DNA of 5,603 bases from the NCBI GenBank assembly GCA_031275595.1, contig JAISOO010000132.1, positions 1-5,603 of the forward strand, in the 5' to 3' direction. Under the pieces are notes generated by a model. That model did no database searches. It was not told where the DNA came from and worked only from the letters and a program-made list of their open reading frames with translations. This document shows positions 1-5,559 of the stretch, one piece after another (the first letter of the stretch is position 1; every line of letters starts with the position of its first letter). Origin of the DNA: Spirochaetaceae bacterium. GTDB taxonomy: Bacteria > Spirochaetota > Spirochaetia > Treponematales > Breznakiellaceae. Both the position numbers and the translations under genes were made by a program.

Positions 1-276
1 GGTACTGGTGATACCGTCCACATCCCGATCGCCGAAGACCAGGACCTTCTCTCCCTCCTCCTTGGCGGCGAGGATCCGGTCCACGGCGTCTTCCATGCCG
101 GGTAGTTCAAAGGGGTTGCGCAGATACCGGAGTTCCTCCTCAAGAAAATACCGGAGTTCCTCCCCCCGAATAATATCCCGTCTGGCAAGGATCGAGGCGG
201 TAAGCTGATCACAATCGTATCTCGCGGCCAGGTCTTTCACCAATTCCGGGGGGATATCCCGTTTTTCCCAATTCAT
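1..276 (-). CDS. recJ: Single-stranded-DNA-specific exonuclease RecJ, N-terminal fragment (cut by window start)
   Basis: RecJ degrades single-stranded DNA 5' to 3' in the cytoplasm, working with RecFOR in gap repair and in mismatch and base-excision repair. Only the first 92 codons are in the window; the reading frame stays open to base 1. The start is the ATG at 276, with GGGAG six bases upstream. The protein begins MNWEKRDIPPELV. It contains a family-typical segment, LRNPFELPGMEDAVDRIL (residues 52-69), and then DHH-family motif I, VLVFGDRDVDGITST (residues 78-92), whose aspartates bind the catalytic metals. Most RecJ proteins I recall have GDYDVDG; here the tyrosine is arginine (R84). The DHH, DHHA1 and OB parts lie outside the window, so integrity cannot be judged. 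It lies 29 bases after recO on the same strand, which suggests co-transcription with its pathway partner. The family call is firm despite the truncation. Confidence 0.87.
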   Translation of the reverse strand, partial: MNWEKRDIPPELVKDLAARYDCDQLTASILARRDIIRGEELRYFLEEELRYLRNPFELPGMEDAVDRILAAKEEGEKVLVFGDRDVDGITST

Positions 277-282
277 GTTAAT

Positions 283-287
283 CTCCC
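283..287 (-). promoter_or_regulatory. Ribosome binding site of recJ
   Basis: Read on the minus strand, GGGAG is followed by six bases (ATTAAC) and the recJ ATG. This good match and spacing fix the recJ start at 276. The site lies directly after the palindrome at 290-307, and its GGAG can pair with a CTCC in the palindrome's 3' arm. Confidence 0.75.
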
Positions 288-289
288 TA

Positions 290-307
290 AGGAGCCGCGC
301 GGCTCCT
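290..307 (-). repeat. Perfect 18-bp palindrome between recO and recJ
   Basis: AGGAGCCGCGCGGCTCCT is a perfect palindrome. In the recO-recJ mRNA it would form a seven-pair, GC-rich stem with a GCGC loop. It overlaps the last two bases of the recO TAG stop and ends two bases before the recJ ribosome binding site. No run of T follows on either strand, so it is not a standard intrinsic terminator. An mRNA-processing or stability hairpin, a translational-coupling element or a protein-binding site are all possible; the sequence does not decide between them. Confidence 0.7.
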
Positions 308-1049
308 AAATATAGTCCCAACTGTCAAGCCGTCTTTCCAGGGCGGCGGCCACTATCCCCAAGACCACGGCCCGGATCTGCCGGAAGGATGCCCCATCCG
401 GAATATACCGGGAAAGCAGGACGGGCTTGAGGGATTCGACGGTCCTGAGCCAGCGCCTGCCCCCGGGATCAAGACTTAAGCGGTCCCGTTGGTCTTCAGC
501 GCAGGAAGCACAGAGCAGCCCGCCGCCGCCGGGAGAATACCATAATACTTCATCCGCCCCGGCTTCACAAGCGCAGGATGAACAACGGTCCAGGGGAGGA
601 CGTATGCCGAGCAGCTTCGCCCAGTTCCATAAAAAATGAATAACCAGCCGGGAATCGGTCCCTTCATCGGCGGTTTCCAGGGCATCCAGGGTTTCGTCGA
701 TCAGGGACAGAGCTTCGGTCCAGTCTCCGCCTCCACCGTGGGAAGCCAAAATAGTCTCCGCCAGGGAAAAGGCGGCCATGGACCGGTTATAGGTTTCCCG
801 CAGGCCCGGCCTCCAGGAGAGAACGTCAAAGTCGGTTACCTTCCGGGCGTCCCGGACCGGATCATGGTAAATCCAGAGGGTCCCCCGGTGAAAGGGGGCC
901 ACATGGGCGCGGAGACGGCTTTTCGGTCCTCCATAGAGGGTGGCCTGGAGGAGCCCCTCCTCTGCGGTGAGGAACCAGGCATCCCGGTTGGATTCCCCGG
1001 CGGCTCTGACCCGGAGGACCAGGGCGGAGTAGGTAAAGGTCCGGGCCAT
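306..1049 (-). CDS. recO: DNA repair protein RecO (recombination mediator)
   Basis: RecO binds single-stranded DNA and SSB and, with RecR, loads RecA onto gapped DNA; it also anneals complementary strands. The 247-aa protein has the usual family length. The N-terminus MARTFTYSALVLRVRAAGES followed by an EEGLLQATLYGG segment (residues 30-41) matches the RecO OB-fold domain. The middle (about 85-150) is helical. A four-cysteine zinc-binding site follows: C156-S-S-C159 and C180-A-S-C183, with one further cysteine at 161. The ATG at 1049 lies two bases after the argA stop and has no clear Shine-Dalgarno sequence (only GTAGCT immediately upstream), so translation probably depends on ribosomes finishing argA. 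Its stop codon runs into the palindrome at 290-307. Long open frames on the opposite strand here are composition shadows. The assignment rests on the N-terminal motif, the zinc cysteines, the length and the recJ neighbour. Confidence 0.92.
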   Translation of the reverse strand: MARTFTYSALVLRVRAAGESNRDAWFLTAEEGLLQATLYGGPKSRLRAHVAPFHRGTLWIYHDPVRDARKVTDFDVLSWRPGLRETYNRSMAAFSLAETILASHGGGGDWTEALSLIDETLDALETADEGTDSRLVIHFLWNWAKLLGIRPPLDRCSSCACEAGADEVLWYSPGGGGLLCASCAEDQRDRLSLDPGGRRWLRTVESLKPVLLSRYIPDGASFRQIRAVVLGIVAAALERRLDSWDYI

Positions 1050-1051
1050 AG

Positions 1052-2377
1052 CTACCGGAGATCCACGGCAAAAATCTTGCTGTTCCGGCGCTGATCGTAG
1101 TTTTTACGCCGCAAGGGGGGGAGGCTTTCCACGGAGCACTCTTTAAATCCCAGGGACTCAAACCAGTCGTGGGTGCGGATGGTAAGGACGAAAACCCGAT
1201 GGCATCCCTGTTTTACCGCCCGGTCGATAAGGAAACGGACCATACGCCTGCCCAAGCCCCTGTCGGTATAGGCCGGATCCGTGGCAACGGCGGCAATTTC
1301 TCCCTGACCTCCCCCCTGATGGTGGAGGGCGGCACAGGCATGGATGGAACCGTCTATATCAAAGACCACATAATCGGCCGTTTTTTCCTGGATGTCTTCG
1401 GCGTTCCGCCGTACCAGAATCCCCTGCTGCATCAAGGGTTCCATGAGCCTGAGAACATCCGGAATATCTTCGGTTCTGAGCCCTCGGATGGCTTCATACT
1501 CATCGGCATATACCATGGTCCCCGCCCCCAGGTTGGAAAAAAGCTCCCGCAGTACCGCCCCTTCTTCCCGGCCGTCGATGAGGTGTATCCGTTCGACTCC
1601 GGAGCGGGACGCCTGAAGGGCCAGACGGAGTTCCGCTAAGGGCCTGTCCGGCTCCCTGCCGGGGGGATTTAATTCCAAGACGGTCTCCGCCTCCGGGGGG
1701 GTTAAACGGATGATCCGTCCCTGACCGTCCAACTCAATATTTTCCGGTATCTTGTAGTCCCCCCCCCTTAGCCCCTGATGTACGGAGACGATAAAGAGTT
1801 TTACCGCCCCCAGGGCAACGGAAGCCTCCAGGGCTATTTCATCGCTGGGCACATTGTAGGGCTTACCTGAGGGACTATACCCGATACAGGGCAGGATGGG
1901 GACCATTCCCAGGTTGAGGATCCGGCGGATGGAATCGGTGAGGATCTTATCAACTTTTCCGGTATGTTCCATATCGACCCCCTCCACCACCCCCAAGCCC
2001 CGGGCGCGGACCAGGTTCCCAATCACCGCATCCACGGCGCCGGCGGAAAGGCCGGTCATAAACCGGGCGGCCGTATGGAAGGCGGCCATGGCGGCAAAGG
2101 GAATGGCCTCCGCCGAAGTAATCCGGGTGGATCCGGCGTAACGGGACTGTATGCCGTATTCCCCCAGCACCGAATCGATCCATTCCTTGGCGCCGGGAAC
2201 TATCACCACCCGGAACCCCGTTTTTGCCAGAAGGGCCAGATCCTTCATCAAATAGGGGAAAAGGGGGTCTTCGGTAACCGGAAAATCGATTTTAAACACC
2301 ATGGTGGAACCGTCAAAGCGGCTCTGGTAATGAAAGGCCTCCCGAACCAGGTCCATCTGGGATACGGATTTATTCAT
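1052..2377 (-). CDS. argA: Amino-acid N-acetyltransferase (N-acetylglutamate synthase), ArgA type
   Basis: ArgA transfers acetyl from acetyl-CoA to glutamate, the first step of arginine synthesis, in the cytoplasm. The 441-aa protein compares with about 443 in E. coli. An amino-acid-kinase-like domain covers about residues 25-290 (FRVVIVPGAKEWID at 55-68; GTMVYADEYEAIRGL at 286-300). A GNAT domain covers about 295-440, with the NAGS signature PLMQQGILVRR (314-324), CAALH (348-352), the acetyl-CoA loop DRGLGRR (372-378), and VFVLTIRTHDWFESLGF (395-411). The start chosen is the ATG at 2377 because GGAG lies nine bases upstream. An in-frame TTG at 2413 would add 12 residues but has no ribosome binding site and lies at the expected transcription start. 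The kinase-like domain has DFP where E. coli ArgA has a GGE glycine loop, so this domain probably has no kinase activity and may only be structural or arginine-sensing. It leads the recO-recJ cluster and faces away from lon. Feedback inhibition by arginine is typical of the family but not visible here. Confidence 0.9.
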   Translation of the reverse strand: MNKSVSQMDLVREAFHYQSRFDGSTMVFKIDFPVTEDPLFPYLMKDLALLAKTGFRVVIVPGAKEWIDSVLGEYGIQSRYAGSTRITSAEAIPFAAMAAFHTAARFMTGLSAGAVDAVIGNLVRARGLGVVEGVDMEHTGKVDKILTDSIRRILNLGMVPILPCIGYSPSGKPYNVPSDEIALEASVALGAVKLFIVSVHQGLRGGDYKIPENIELDGQGRIIRLTPPEAETVLELNPPGREPDRPLAELRLALQASRSGVERIHLIDGREEGAVLRELFSNLGAGTMVYADEYEAIRGLRTEDIPDVLRLMEPLMQQGILVRRNAEDIQEKTADYVVFDIDGSIHACAALHHQGGGQGEIAAVATDPAYTDRGLGRRMVRFLIDRAVKQGCHRVFVLTIRTHDWFESLGFKECSVESLPPLRRKNYDQRRNSKIFAVDLR

Positions 2378-2386
2378 CCGGCATAA

Positions 2387-2390
2387 CTCC
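2387..2390 (-). promoter_or_regulatory. Ribosome binding site that decides the argA start
   Basis: On the minus strand GGAG is followed by nine bases and then the ATG at 2377. No comparable motif precedes the in-frame TTG at 2413, so this site favours the 441-aa form of the synthase. Confidence 0.6.
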
Positions 2391-2418
2391 GCATATTTAG
2401 AAAAATTTTTCAAAGCAT

Positions 2419-2424
2419 ACTATA
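2419..2424 (-). promoter_or_regulatory. Candidate -10 element for argA-recO-recJ
   Basis: TATAGT on the minus strand sits in an AT-rich tract and would place transcription start near 2412, about 35 bases before the argA ATG. No convincing -35 hexamer is found 16-18 bases upstream (AGGTCT is the best at 17). A second candidate, TATAGA, lies at about 2438-2443. The promoter is expected here from gene layout, but the exact hexamer is uncertain. Confidence 0.35.
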
Positions 2425-2446
2425 TTTTTAATAAATTCTATAGACC

Positions 2447-2474
2447 TTGGATAAAAAAAGTATTACTTTATAAA
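2447..2474 (+). promoter_or_regulatory. Candidate promoter for lon (distal)
   Basis: TTGGAT (2447-2452) and TATAAA (2469-2474) are separated by 16 bases, a plausible sigma-70-type pair (3/6 and 5/6 matches). Transcription would begin near 2481, giving a leader of about 165 bases that includes the three hairpins listed below. No CIRCE-like inverted repeat (TTAGCACTC-N9-GAGTGCTAA) was seen, so HrcA heat-shock control is not supported. Confidence 0.35.
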
Positions 2475-2480
2475 GAGGAA

Positions 2481-2516
2481 AGCTGGTTCAAACCTAACCG
2501 GGTTTTGAAACCGGCT
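2481..2516 (+). other. Imperfect hairpin in the argA-lon intergenic region
   Basis: AGCTGGTTCAAACC (2481-2494) pairs with GGTTTTGAAACCGGCT (2501-2516), giving about 14 pairs with one G-T pair and two single-base bulges around a short loop. No T run follows, so it is not a terminator. It begins where transcription from the distal lon promoter would start and could be a 5' mRNA structure or a binding site. It may also be chance pairing in a low-complexity region. Confidence 0.4.
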
Positions 2517-2560
2517 CTGTAAAAGCGGTCTGCGGATGCGTATTTACATCAAATCTAAGC

Positions 2561-2594
2561 TGCGGCTCAAAACTTCAGTTTAGAAACAGCCGCA
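2561..2594 (+). other. Hairpin upstream of lon
   Basis: TGCGGCT (2561-2567) and AGCCGCA (2588-2594) form perfect 7-bp arms around 20 bases. Inside, AAAC (2570-2573) and GTTT (2578-2581) can form a small second stem with a TTCA loop. No T run follows directly. Together with the hairpin at 2598-2618 it makes a stacked structure close to the lon start. Confidence 0.45.
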
Positions 2595-2597
2595 AAT

Positions 2598-2618
2598 AAA
2601 AAGCAACTTTTGCTTTTT
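2598..2618 (+). terminator. Weak terminator-like hairpin with T tract before lon
   Basis: AAAAAGCAA and TTGCTTTTT form 9-bp arms around CTT, and T continues to 2619. The layout is symmetrical, so it could act on either strand. The stem has only two G-C pairs and is therefore weak. It could attenuate transcription from a distal lon promoter. Its right arm also overlaps the -35 of the proximal promoter candidate, so the hairpin may be incidental. Confidence 0.3.
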
Positions 2619-2638
2619 TATAAAATATTAACCATACT
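2610..2638 (+). promoter_or_regulatory. Candidate proximal promoter giving a leaderless lon mRNA
   Basis: TTGCTT (2610-2615) and CATACT (2633-2638) are separated by 17 bases. Matches to consensus are modest (3/6 and 4/6). The predicted start of transcription is at or next to the A of the lon ATG, which would explain why no Shine-Dalgarno sequence is visible. This is an inference from spacing alone. Confidence 0.25.
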
Positions 2639-2644
2639 TTAAAG

Positions 2645-5080
2645 ATGTCAGAACAAAGCGTAGTCCCCATAGATCAGATGCTTCCTCCAAAATTGCCCCT
2701 GGTAGCCCTTATGGGCCGGCCCATATTTCCGGGGATATTTACTCCCATCATGATTGGCAATCCCCCGGATGTGAAGGTCATTGATGACGCCGTGGCCGGG
2801 GATGGACTTATCGGCCTCGTGATGTTGATGAATGAGACCGAAATACCGGCCGTGGGCGATCTCTATAAGGTGGGTACGGCGGCAAAAATTGTCAAAAAAA
2901 TCAACCTTCCCGATGGCGGGGTGAATATTTTTATCTCTACCCTCAAGCGGTTCAGGATCAAAAAAGCCCTTAATCCTTCAAATCCCATCGTGGCGGCGGT
3001 TGCCTATTTAGACGATGAGGAGGATAATACCAGCGAGGTAAAGGCCCTGACCCGGGCGTTGATCAGCGAAATGAAGCAGATCTCCGAAAACAACCCCCTG
3101 TTTTCCGAAGAAATGCGCCTTAATATGATCAATATCGATCACCCCGGTAAGATCGCCGATTTTATCGCCAGTATCCTTAATATCGATAAGACCGAACAGC
3201 AGAAGATACTGGAAGTCCTCAATGTCCGCAAACGGATGGAACAGGTCCTGGTTTTTATTAAAAAAGAACAGGAACTGCTGCGGATTCAGAAAAAAATTCA
3301 AAAGGAAATCAACGAAAAAATAGAAAAATCCCAGCGGGACTATTTCCTTAAAGAGGAGCTGAAGGCAATCAAAACCGAATTAGGGATGACCACCGACGCG
3401 AAAAGTTCCGAATACCAGCGCTTTAAGGAAAAATTCGATGCCTTTAAGTTTGATGGGGAGGTTAAAGAGGCGGTAGAACAGGAACTGGAAAAATTCAATC
3501 TGATGGATCCGAATTCGGCGGAATTTACCGTAACCCGGAATTATCTGGATGTGATTGTAAACCTCCCCTGGAACGACCCGGAACCGGATAATTTTGACCT
3601 TGCCAGCGCCCGGGATATTCTGGAGAACGATCACTACGGTCTTAAGGATGTAAAAAACCGTATTGTGGAATATCTGGCAGTTCGGAAATTACGGAGGGAT
3701 ACAAAGGGCTCCATCGTATGCCTCGTGGGTCCCCCCGGCGTGGGCAAAACATCGGTGGGCAAGTCCATAGCCCGGGCCCTGGGAAAGCAGTTCTTCCGTT
3801 TCTCCGTAGGGGGTATGCGGGATGAGGCGGAAATAAAGGGACACCGACGTACCTATATCGGCGCCATGCCCGGAAAGATCATCCAGGGCCTTAAAATCGT
3901 AAAAACCAAAGCGCCGGTTTTTATGATCGATGAAATCGACAAAATGGGGGTGAGCTTTCAGGGGGATCCCGCCAGTGCCCTCCTGGAAGTCCTGGATCCG
4001 GAACAGAACAACAGTTTTCGGGATCACTACCTGGACCTTCCCTTTGATATATCCCATATCTTCTTTATCGTTACCGCCAATACCCTGGATACTATCCCCC
4101 CTCCCCTTTTGGATCGGATGGAGATTATCCAGCTTCCCGGTTATATCGACAAGGAAAAAATCGAGATTGCCAAACGGTACCTGATACCGAAAAGCCTGGA
4201 AAAAAACGGCCTGAAAAAAAATCAGGTAAAATATTCCCAGCAATCCCTACTCCATATCGCCAACGGATATGCCCGGGAGGCGGGGGTCAGAAATTTTGAA
4301 AAAAACCTGGACAAGATCCACCGGAAACTGGCAAAGCAGATCGTGGAGGACGAAGAGTTACAGGCCAAAAAGGGAAAGGCCCAGGCCGAAGGGGTTCCAG
4401 GGGAAAATCCGCCGGATAAGACCGATGTGGACGATTTCCGGAAAGGTCCGGGCAAATTTATCATTGATAAAAAAATCATCGAAAAACACCTGGGCAAGCC
4501 CCTTTTCCCCGAAGAAATATTAAAAAGGGCCGACCGGCCGGGGATGTCCGTGGGCCTTGCCTGGACCAACATGGGGGGGGATACCCTGGTGATCGAGGCG
4601 ATCTCGGTGGCCGGCAAGGAAGGGCTCACCCTCACCGGTAAAATGGGAGATACCATGAAGGAATCCGCCACTATTGCCATGACTTTGGCACGGAAACTGG
4701 GGGCGGAACGCTACGGGATTGATACGGCCTGGTTCGAGAAGAACCACATCCACCTCCACATCCCCGAGGGGGCCACCCCCAAGGACGGTCCCTCGGCGGG
4801 GATTACCATGGCGACAGCCCTCCTTTCCCTGATGCGGAACAAGGCTATCACCGACCGGATGGTTATGACCGGCGAACTCTCCCTCACCGGGCAGGTGCTT
4901 CCCATCGGGGGGCTCAAGGAAAAAACCATCGCCGCCCAGCGTAATAAGGCCCGGCATATCATCATCCCCAAGCAGAACCTCCGGGACCTGGATGAGATCC
5001 CCGACCATGTCAAAAAAGGGATCGAATTCCACCCGGTGGAACGGTTTGAGGAAGTATTGGCCCTGGCCCTGCCCGATTAA
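2645..5080 (+). CDS. lon: ATP-dependent protease Lon (LonA type)
   Basis: Lon is a cytoplasmic homohexameric AAA+ protease that unfolds and degrades misfolded and short-lived regulatory proteins. All parts are present. The N-terminal LON substrate domain covers about residues 16-205 (KLPLVALMGRPIFPG). A charged coiled-coil linker covers about 205-255. The AAA+ module has Walker A GPPGVGKT (362-369), Walker B FMIDE (D429, E430), sensor-1 N479, arginine finger R491 and sensor-2 R549. The protease domain runs from about 625 to 811 with the Ser-Lys dyad: S717 in KDGPSAG and K760 in GGLKEK, 43 residues apart as in E. coli. At 811 aa it is about 27 longer than the 784-aa E. coli protein; the excess sits in a hydrophilic insert at about 574-602 in the alpha-domain. 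The ATG at 2645 gives the expected N-terminus but has no clear ribosome binding site (CTTTAAAG precedes it). The gene is divergent from argA, and a small gene follows after 7 bases. Confidence 0.98.
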   Translation: MSEQSVVPIDQMLPPKLPLVALMGRPIFPGIFTPIMIGNPPDVKVIDDAVAGDGLIGLVMLMNETEIPAVGDLYKVGTAAKIVKKINLPDGGVNIFISTLKRFRIKKALNPSNPIVAAVAYLDDEEDNTSEVKALTRALISEMKQISENNPLFSEEMRLNMINIDHPGKIADFIASILNIDKTEQQKILEVLNVRKRMEQVLVFIKKEQELLRIQKKIQKEINEKIEKSQRDYFLKEELKAIKTELGMTTDAKSSEYQRFKEKFDAFKFDGEVKEAVEQELEKFNLMDPNSAEFTVTRNYLDVIVNLPWNDPEPDNFDLASARDILENDHYGLKDVKNRIVEYLAVRKLRRDTKGSIVCLVGPPGVGKTSVGKSIARALGKQFFRFSVGGMRDEAEIKGHRRTYIGAMPGKIIQGLKIVKTKAPVFMIDEIDKMGVSFQGDPASALLEVLDPEQNNSFRDHYLDLPFDISHIFFIVTANTLDTIPPPLLDRMEIIQLPGYIDKEKIEIAKRYLIPKSLEKNGLKKNQVKYSQQSLLHIANGYAREAGVRNFEKNLDKIHRKLAKQIVEDEELQAKKGKAQAEGVPGENPPDKTDVDDFRKGPGKFIIDKKIIEKHLGKPLFPEEILKRADRPGMSVGLAWTNMGGDTLVIEAISVAGKEGLTLTGKMGDTMKESATIAMTLARKLGAERYGIDTAWFEKNHIHLHIPEGATPKDGPSAGITMATALLSLMRNKAITDRMVMTGELSLTGQVLPIGGLKEKTIAAQRNKARHIIIPKQNLRDLDEIPDHVKKGIEFHPVERFEEVLALALPD

Positions 5081-5082
5081 GG
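5079..5082 (+). promoter_or_regulatory. Ribosome binding site of the gene after lon
   Basis: AAGG overlaps the lon TAA stop and lies five bases before the GTG at 5088. It supports that GTG as the start and suggests coupling to lon translation. The ATG at 5083 is in a different frame that closes after 65 codons. Confidence 0.5.
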
Positions 5083-5087
5083 ATGCC

Positions 5088-5489
5088 GTGTATACCCATC
5101 CCAAACTCACCGCCTTTACCGATACCCTGGAAGCCCTGTTCCATGAAGCCGACGAGGCCCTGGAAGAAAAGTGGGGAAGGCGTTTTTCCCTGCATCCCAA
5201 CCGGCCCAAGCGGGGAGAAACCGGAAACCCGGAGACGGACGGCCTTTTTGAAGTGGCGCCGGATTTTACCCCGGGGATAGGTTCAAAACAAGGCCGGGGA
5301 TACCTGATATCCTTCCGGGTCGCTACCCTTGAACCGGTTCAACCCGCCTTGTTTGAAGCTTTTATGGAAGAAGCCGCCCTCCAGATCCAGGAAAAACTCC
5401 CCCGGTATTTTCCAGGCCGGAAACTTGAGGTGGTTCGGGACGGCAAACGGTTCAAGATAATCGGGGACTTTTCTTTGGGAGAGGCCTAG
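5088..5489 (+). CDS. Uncharacterised 133-aa protein encoded directly after lon
   Basis: I do not recognise a named family. The protein is soluble, with no signal peptide or membrane segment. Residues 5-29 look helical and acidic (LTAFTDTLEALFHEADEALE). Residues 33-68 are rich in proline, glycine and charge and probably loop-like. Residues 71-80 (GYLISFRVAT) look like a beta strand, 85-105 a helix (ALFEAFMEEAALQIQEKL), and 112-127 a beta hairpin (KLEVVRDGKRFKIIGDF), suggesting a small alpha/beta fold. There is no cysteine and no obvious catalytic motif. The GTG start is chosen because AAGG lies five bases upstream and the in-frame codons before it belong to lon. Codon use resembles lon, with GC-rich third positions, so it is a real resident gene and not a recent arrival. 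The 7-base gap from lon suggests co-transcription, so a Lon adaptor or substrate is conceivable, but that is only context. Confidence 0.8.
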   Translation: MYTHPKLTAFTDTLEALFHEADEALEEKWGRRFSLHPNRPKRGETGNPETDGLFEVAPDFTPGIGSKQGRGYLISFRVATLEPVQPALFEAFMEEAALQIQEKLPRYFPGRKLEVVRDGKRFKIIGDFSLGEA

Positions 5490-5493
5490 TACC

Positions 5494-5521
5494 TTGTAAT
5501 ATCTAAAACTTTACAAATAAT
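5494..5521 (+). promoter_or_regulatory. Candidate promoter for the ribbon-helix-helix gene
   Basis: TTGTAA (5494-5499) and AATAAT (5516-5521) are separated by 16 bases, in the only AT-rich stretch between the two genes. Transcription would start near 5528, just before the inverted repeat at 5531. The -35 also forms a 6-bp inverted repeat with TTACAA at 5511-5516, which could be a second operator or chance. No terminator is seen after the upstream gene, so read-through is also possible. Confidence 0.4.
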
Positions 5522-5530
5522 GAAGGAAGC

Positions 5531-5558
5531 GGTAGTATGCTCGCGGGAGGATACTACC
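5531..5558 (+). promoter_or_regulatory. Inverted repeat around the ribosome binding site (operator or RNA hairpin)
   Basis: GGTAGTAT (5531-5538) and ATACTACC (5551-5558) are perfect 8-bp inverted arms around GCTCGCGGGAGG. The Shine-Dalgarno sequence lies in the 12-base centre and the ATG begins two bases after the right arm. As DNA this fits an autoregulatory operator of the kind used by ribbon-helix-helix antitoxins; as RNA it is a hairpin presenting the ribosome binding site in its loop. No T run follows, so it is not a terminator. Confidence 0.6.
5545..5550 (+). promoter_or_regulatory. Ribosome binding site of the truncated last gene
   Basis: GGGAGG lies nine bases before the ATG at 5560 and is the strongest Shine-Dalgarno match in the window. 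It supports this start and sits in the loop of the inverted repeat at 5531-5558. Confidence 0.75.
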
Positions 5559-5559
5559 T

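Noticed and set aside
124..163. A 16-base direct repeat, ATACCGGAGTTCCTCC, in two copies 24 bases apart inside recJ.
   Set aside because: It encodes parallel EELRY segments, but this part of RecJ has the normal length against other family members by eye, so there is no sign of an added duplication. Similar codons in a short charged helix explain it.
636..1094. A 152-codon open frame on the plus strand.
   Set aside because: It lies opposite recO, whose protein is clearly conserved. The translation is glycine- and proline-rich, as expected from the complement of GC-rich codons.
1169..1639. A 156-codon open frame on the plus strand.
   Set aside because: It lies entirely opposite the ArgA GNAT domain and shows no motif of its own.
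1964..2386. A 140-codon open frame on the plus strand.
   Set aside because: It is a shadow of the ArgA N-terminal domain, with histidine/glycine/proline-rich composition and no ribosome binding site.
2409..2418. A minimal ATG-CTT-TGA frame on the minus strand overlapping the TTG at 2413.
   Set aside because: It lies next to the predicted transcription start and has no ribosome binding site.
2535..2582. A possible 15-codon peptide (MRIYIKSKLRLKTSV) upstream of lon, considered as a leader peptide.
   Set aside because: It has no ribosome binding site and no run of regulatory codons; a frame of this length is expected by chance.
4520..5209. A 229-codon open frame on the minus strand.
   Set aside because: It is antisense to the Lon protease domain and the start of the next gene; the plus-strand frames carry the conserved motifs.
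5083..5280. A 65-codon frame starting at an ATG three bases after the lon stop.
   Set aside because: It is out of frame with the longer 5088-5489 gene, and its proline-rich translation resembles a shadow. The GTG at 5088 has the better-placed AAGG.
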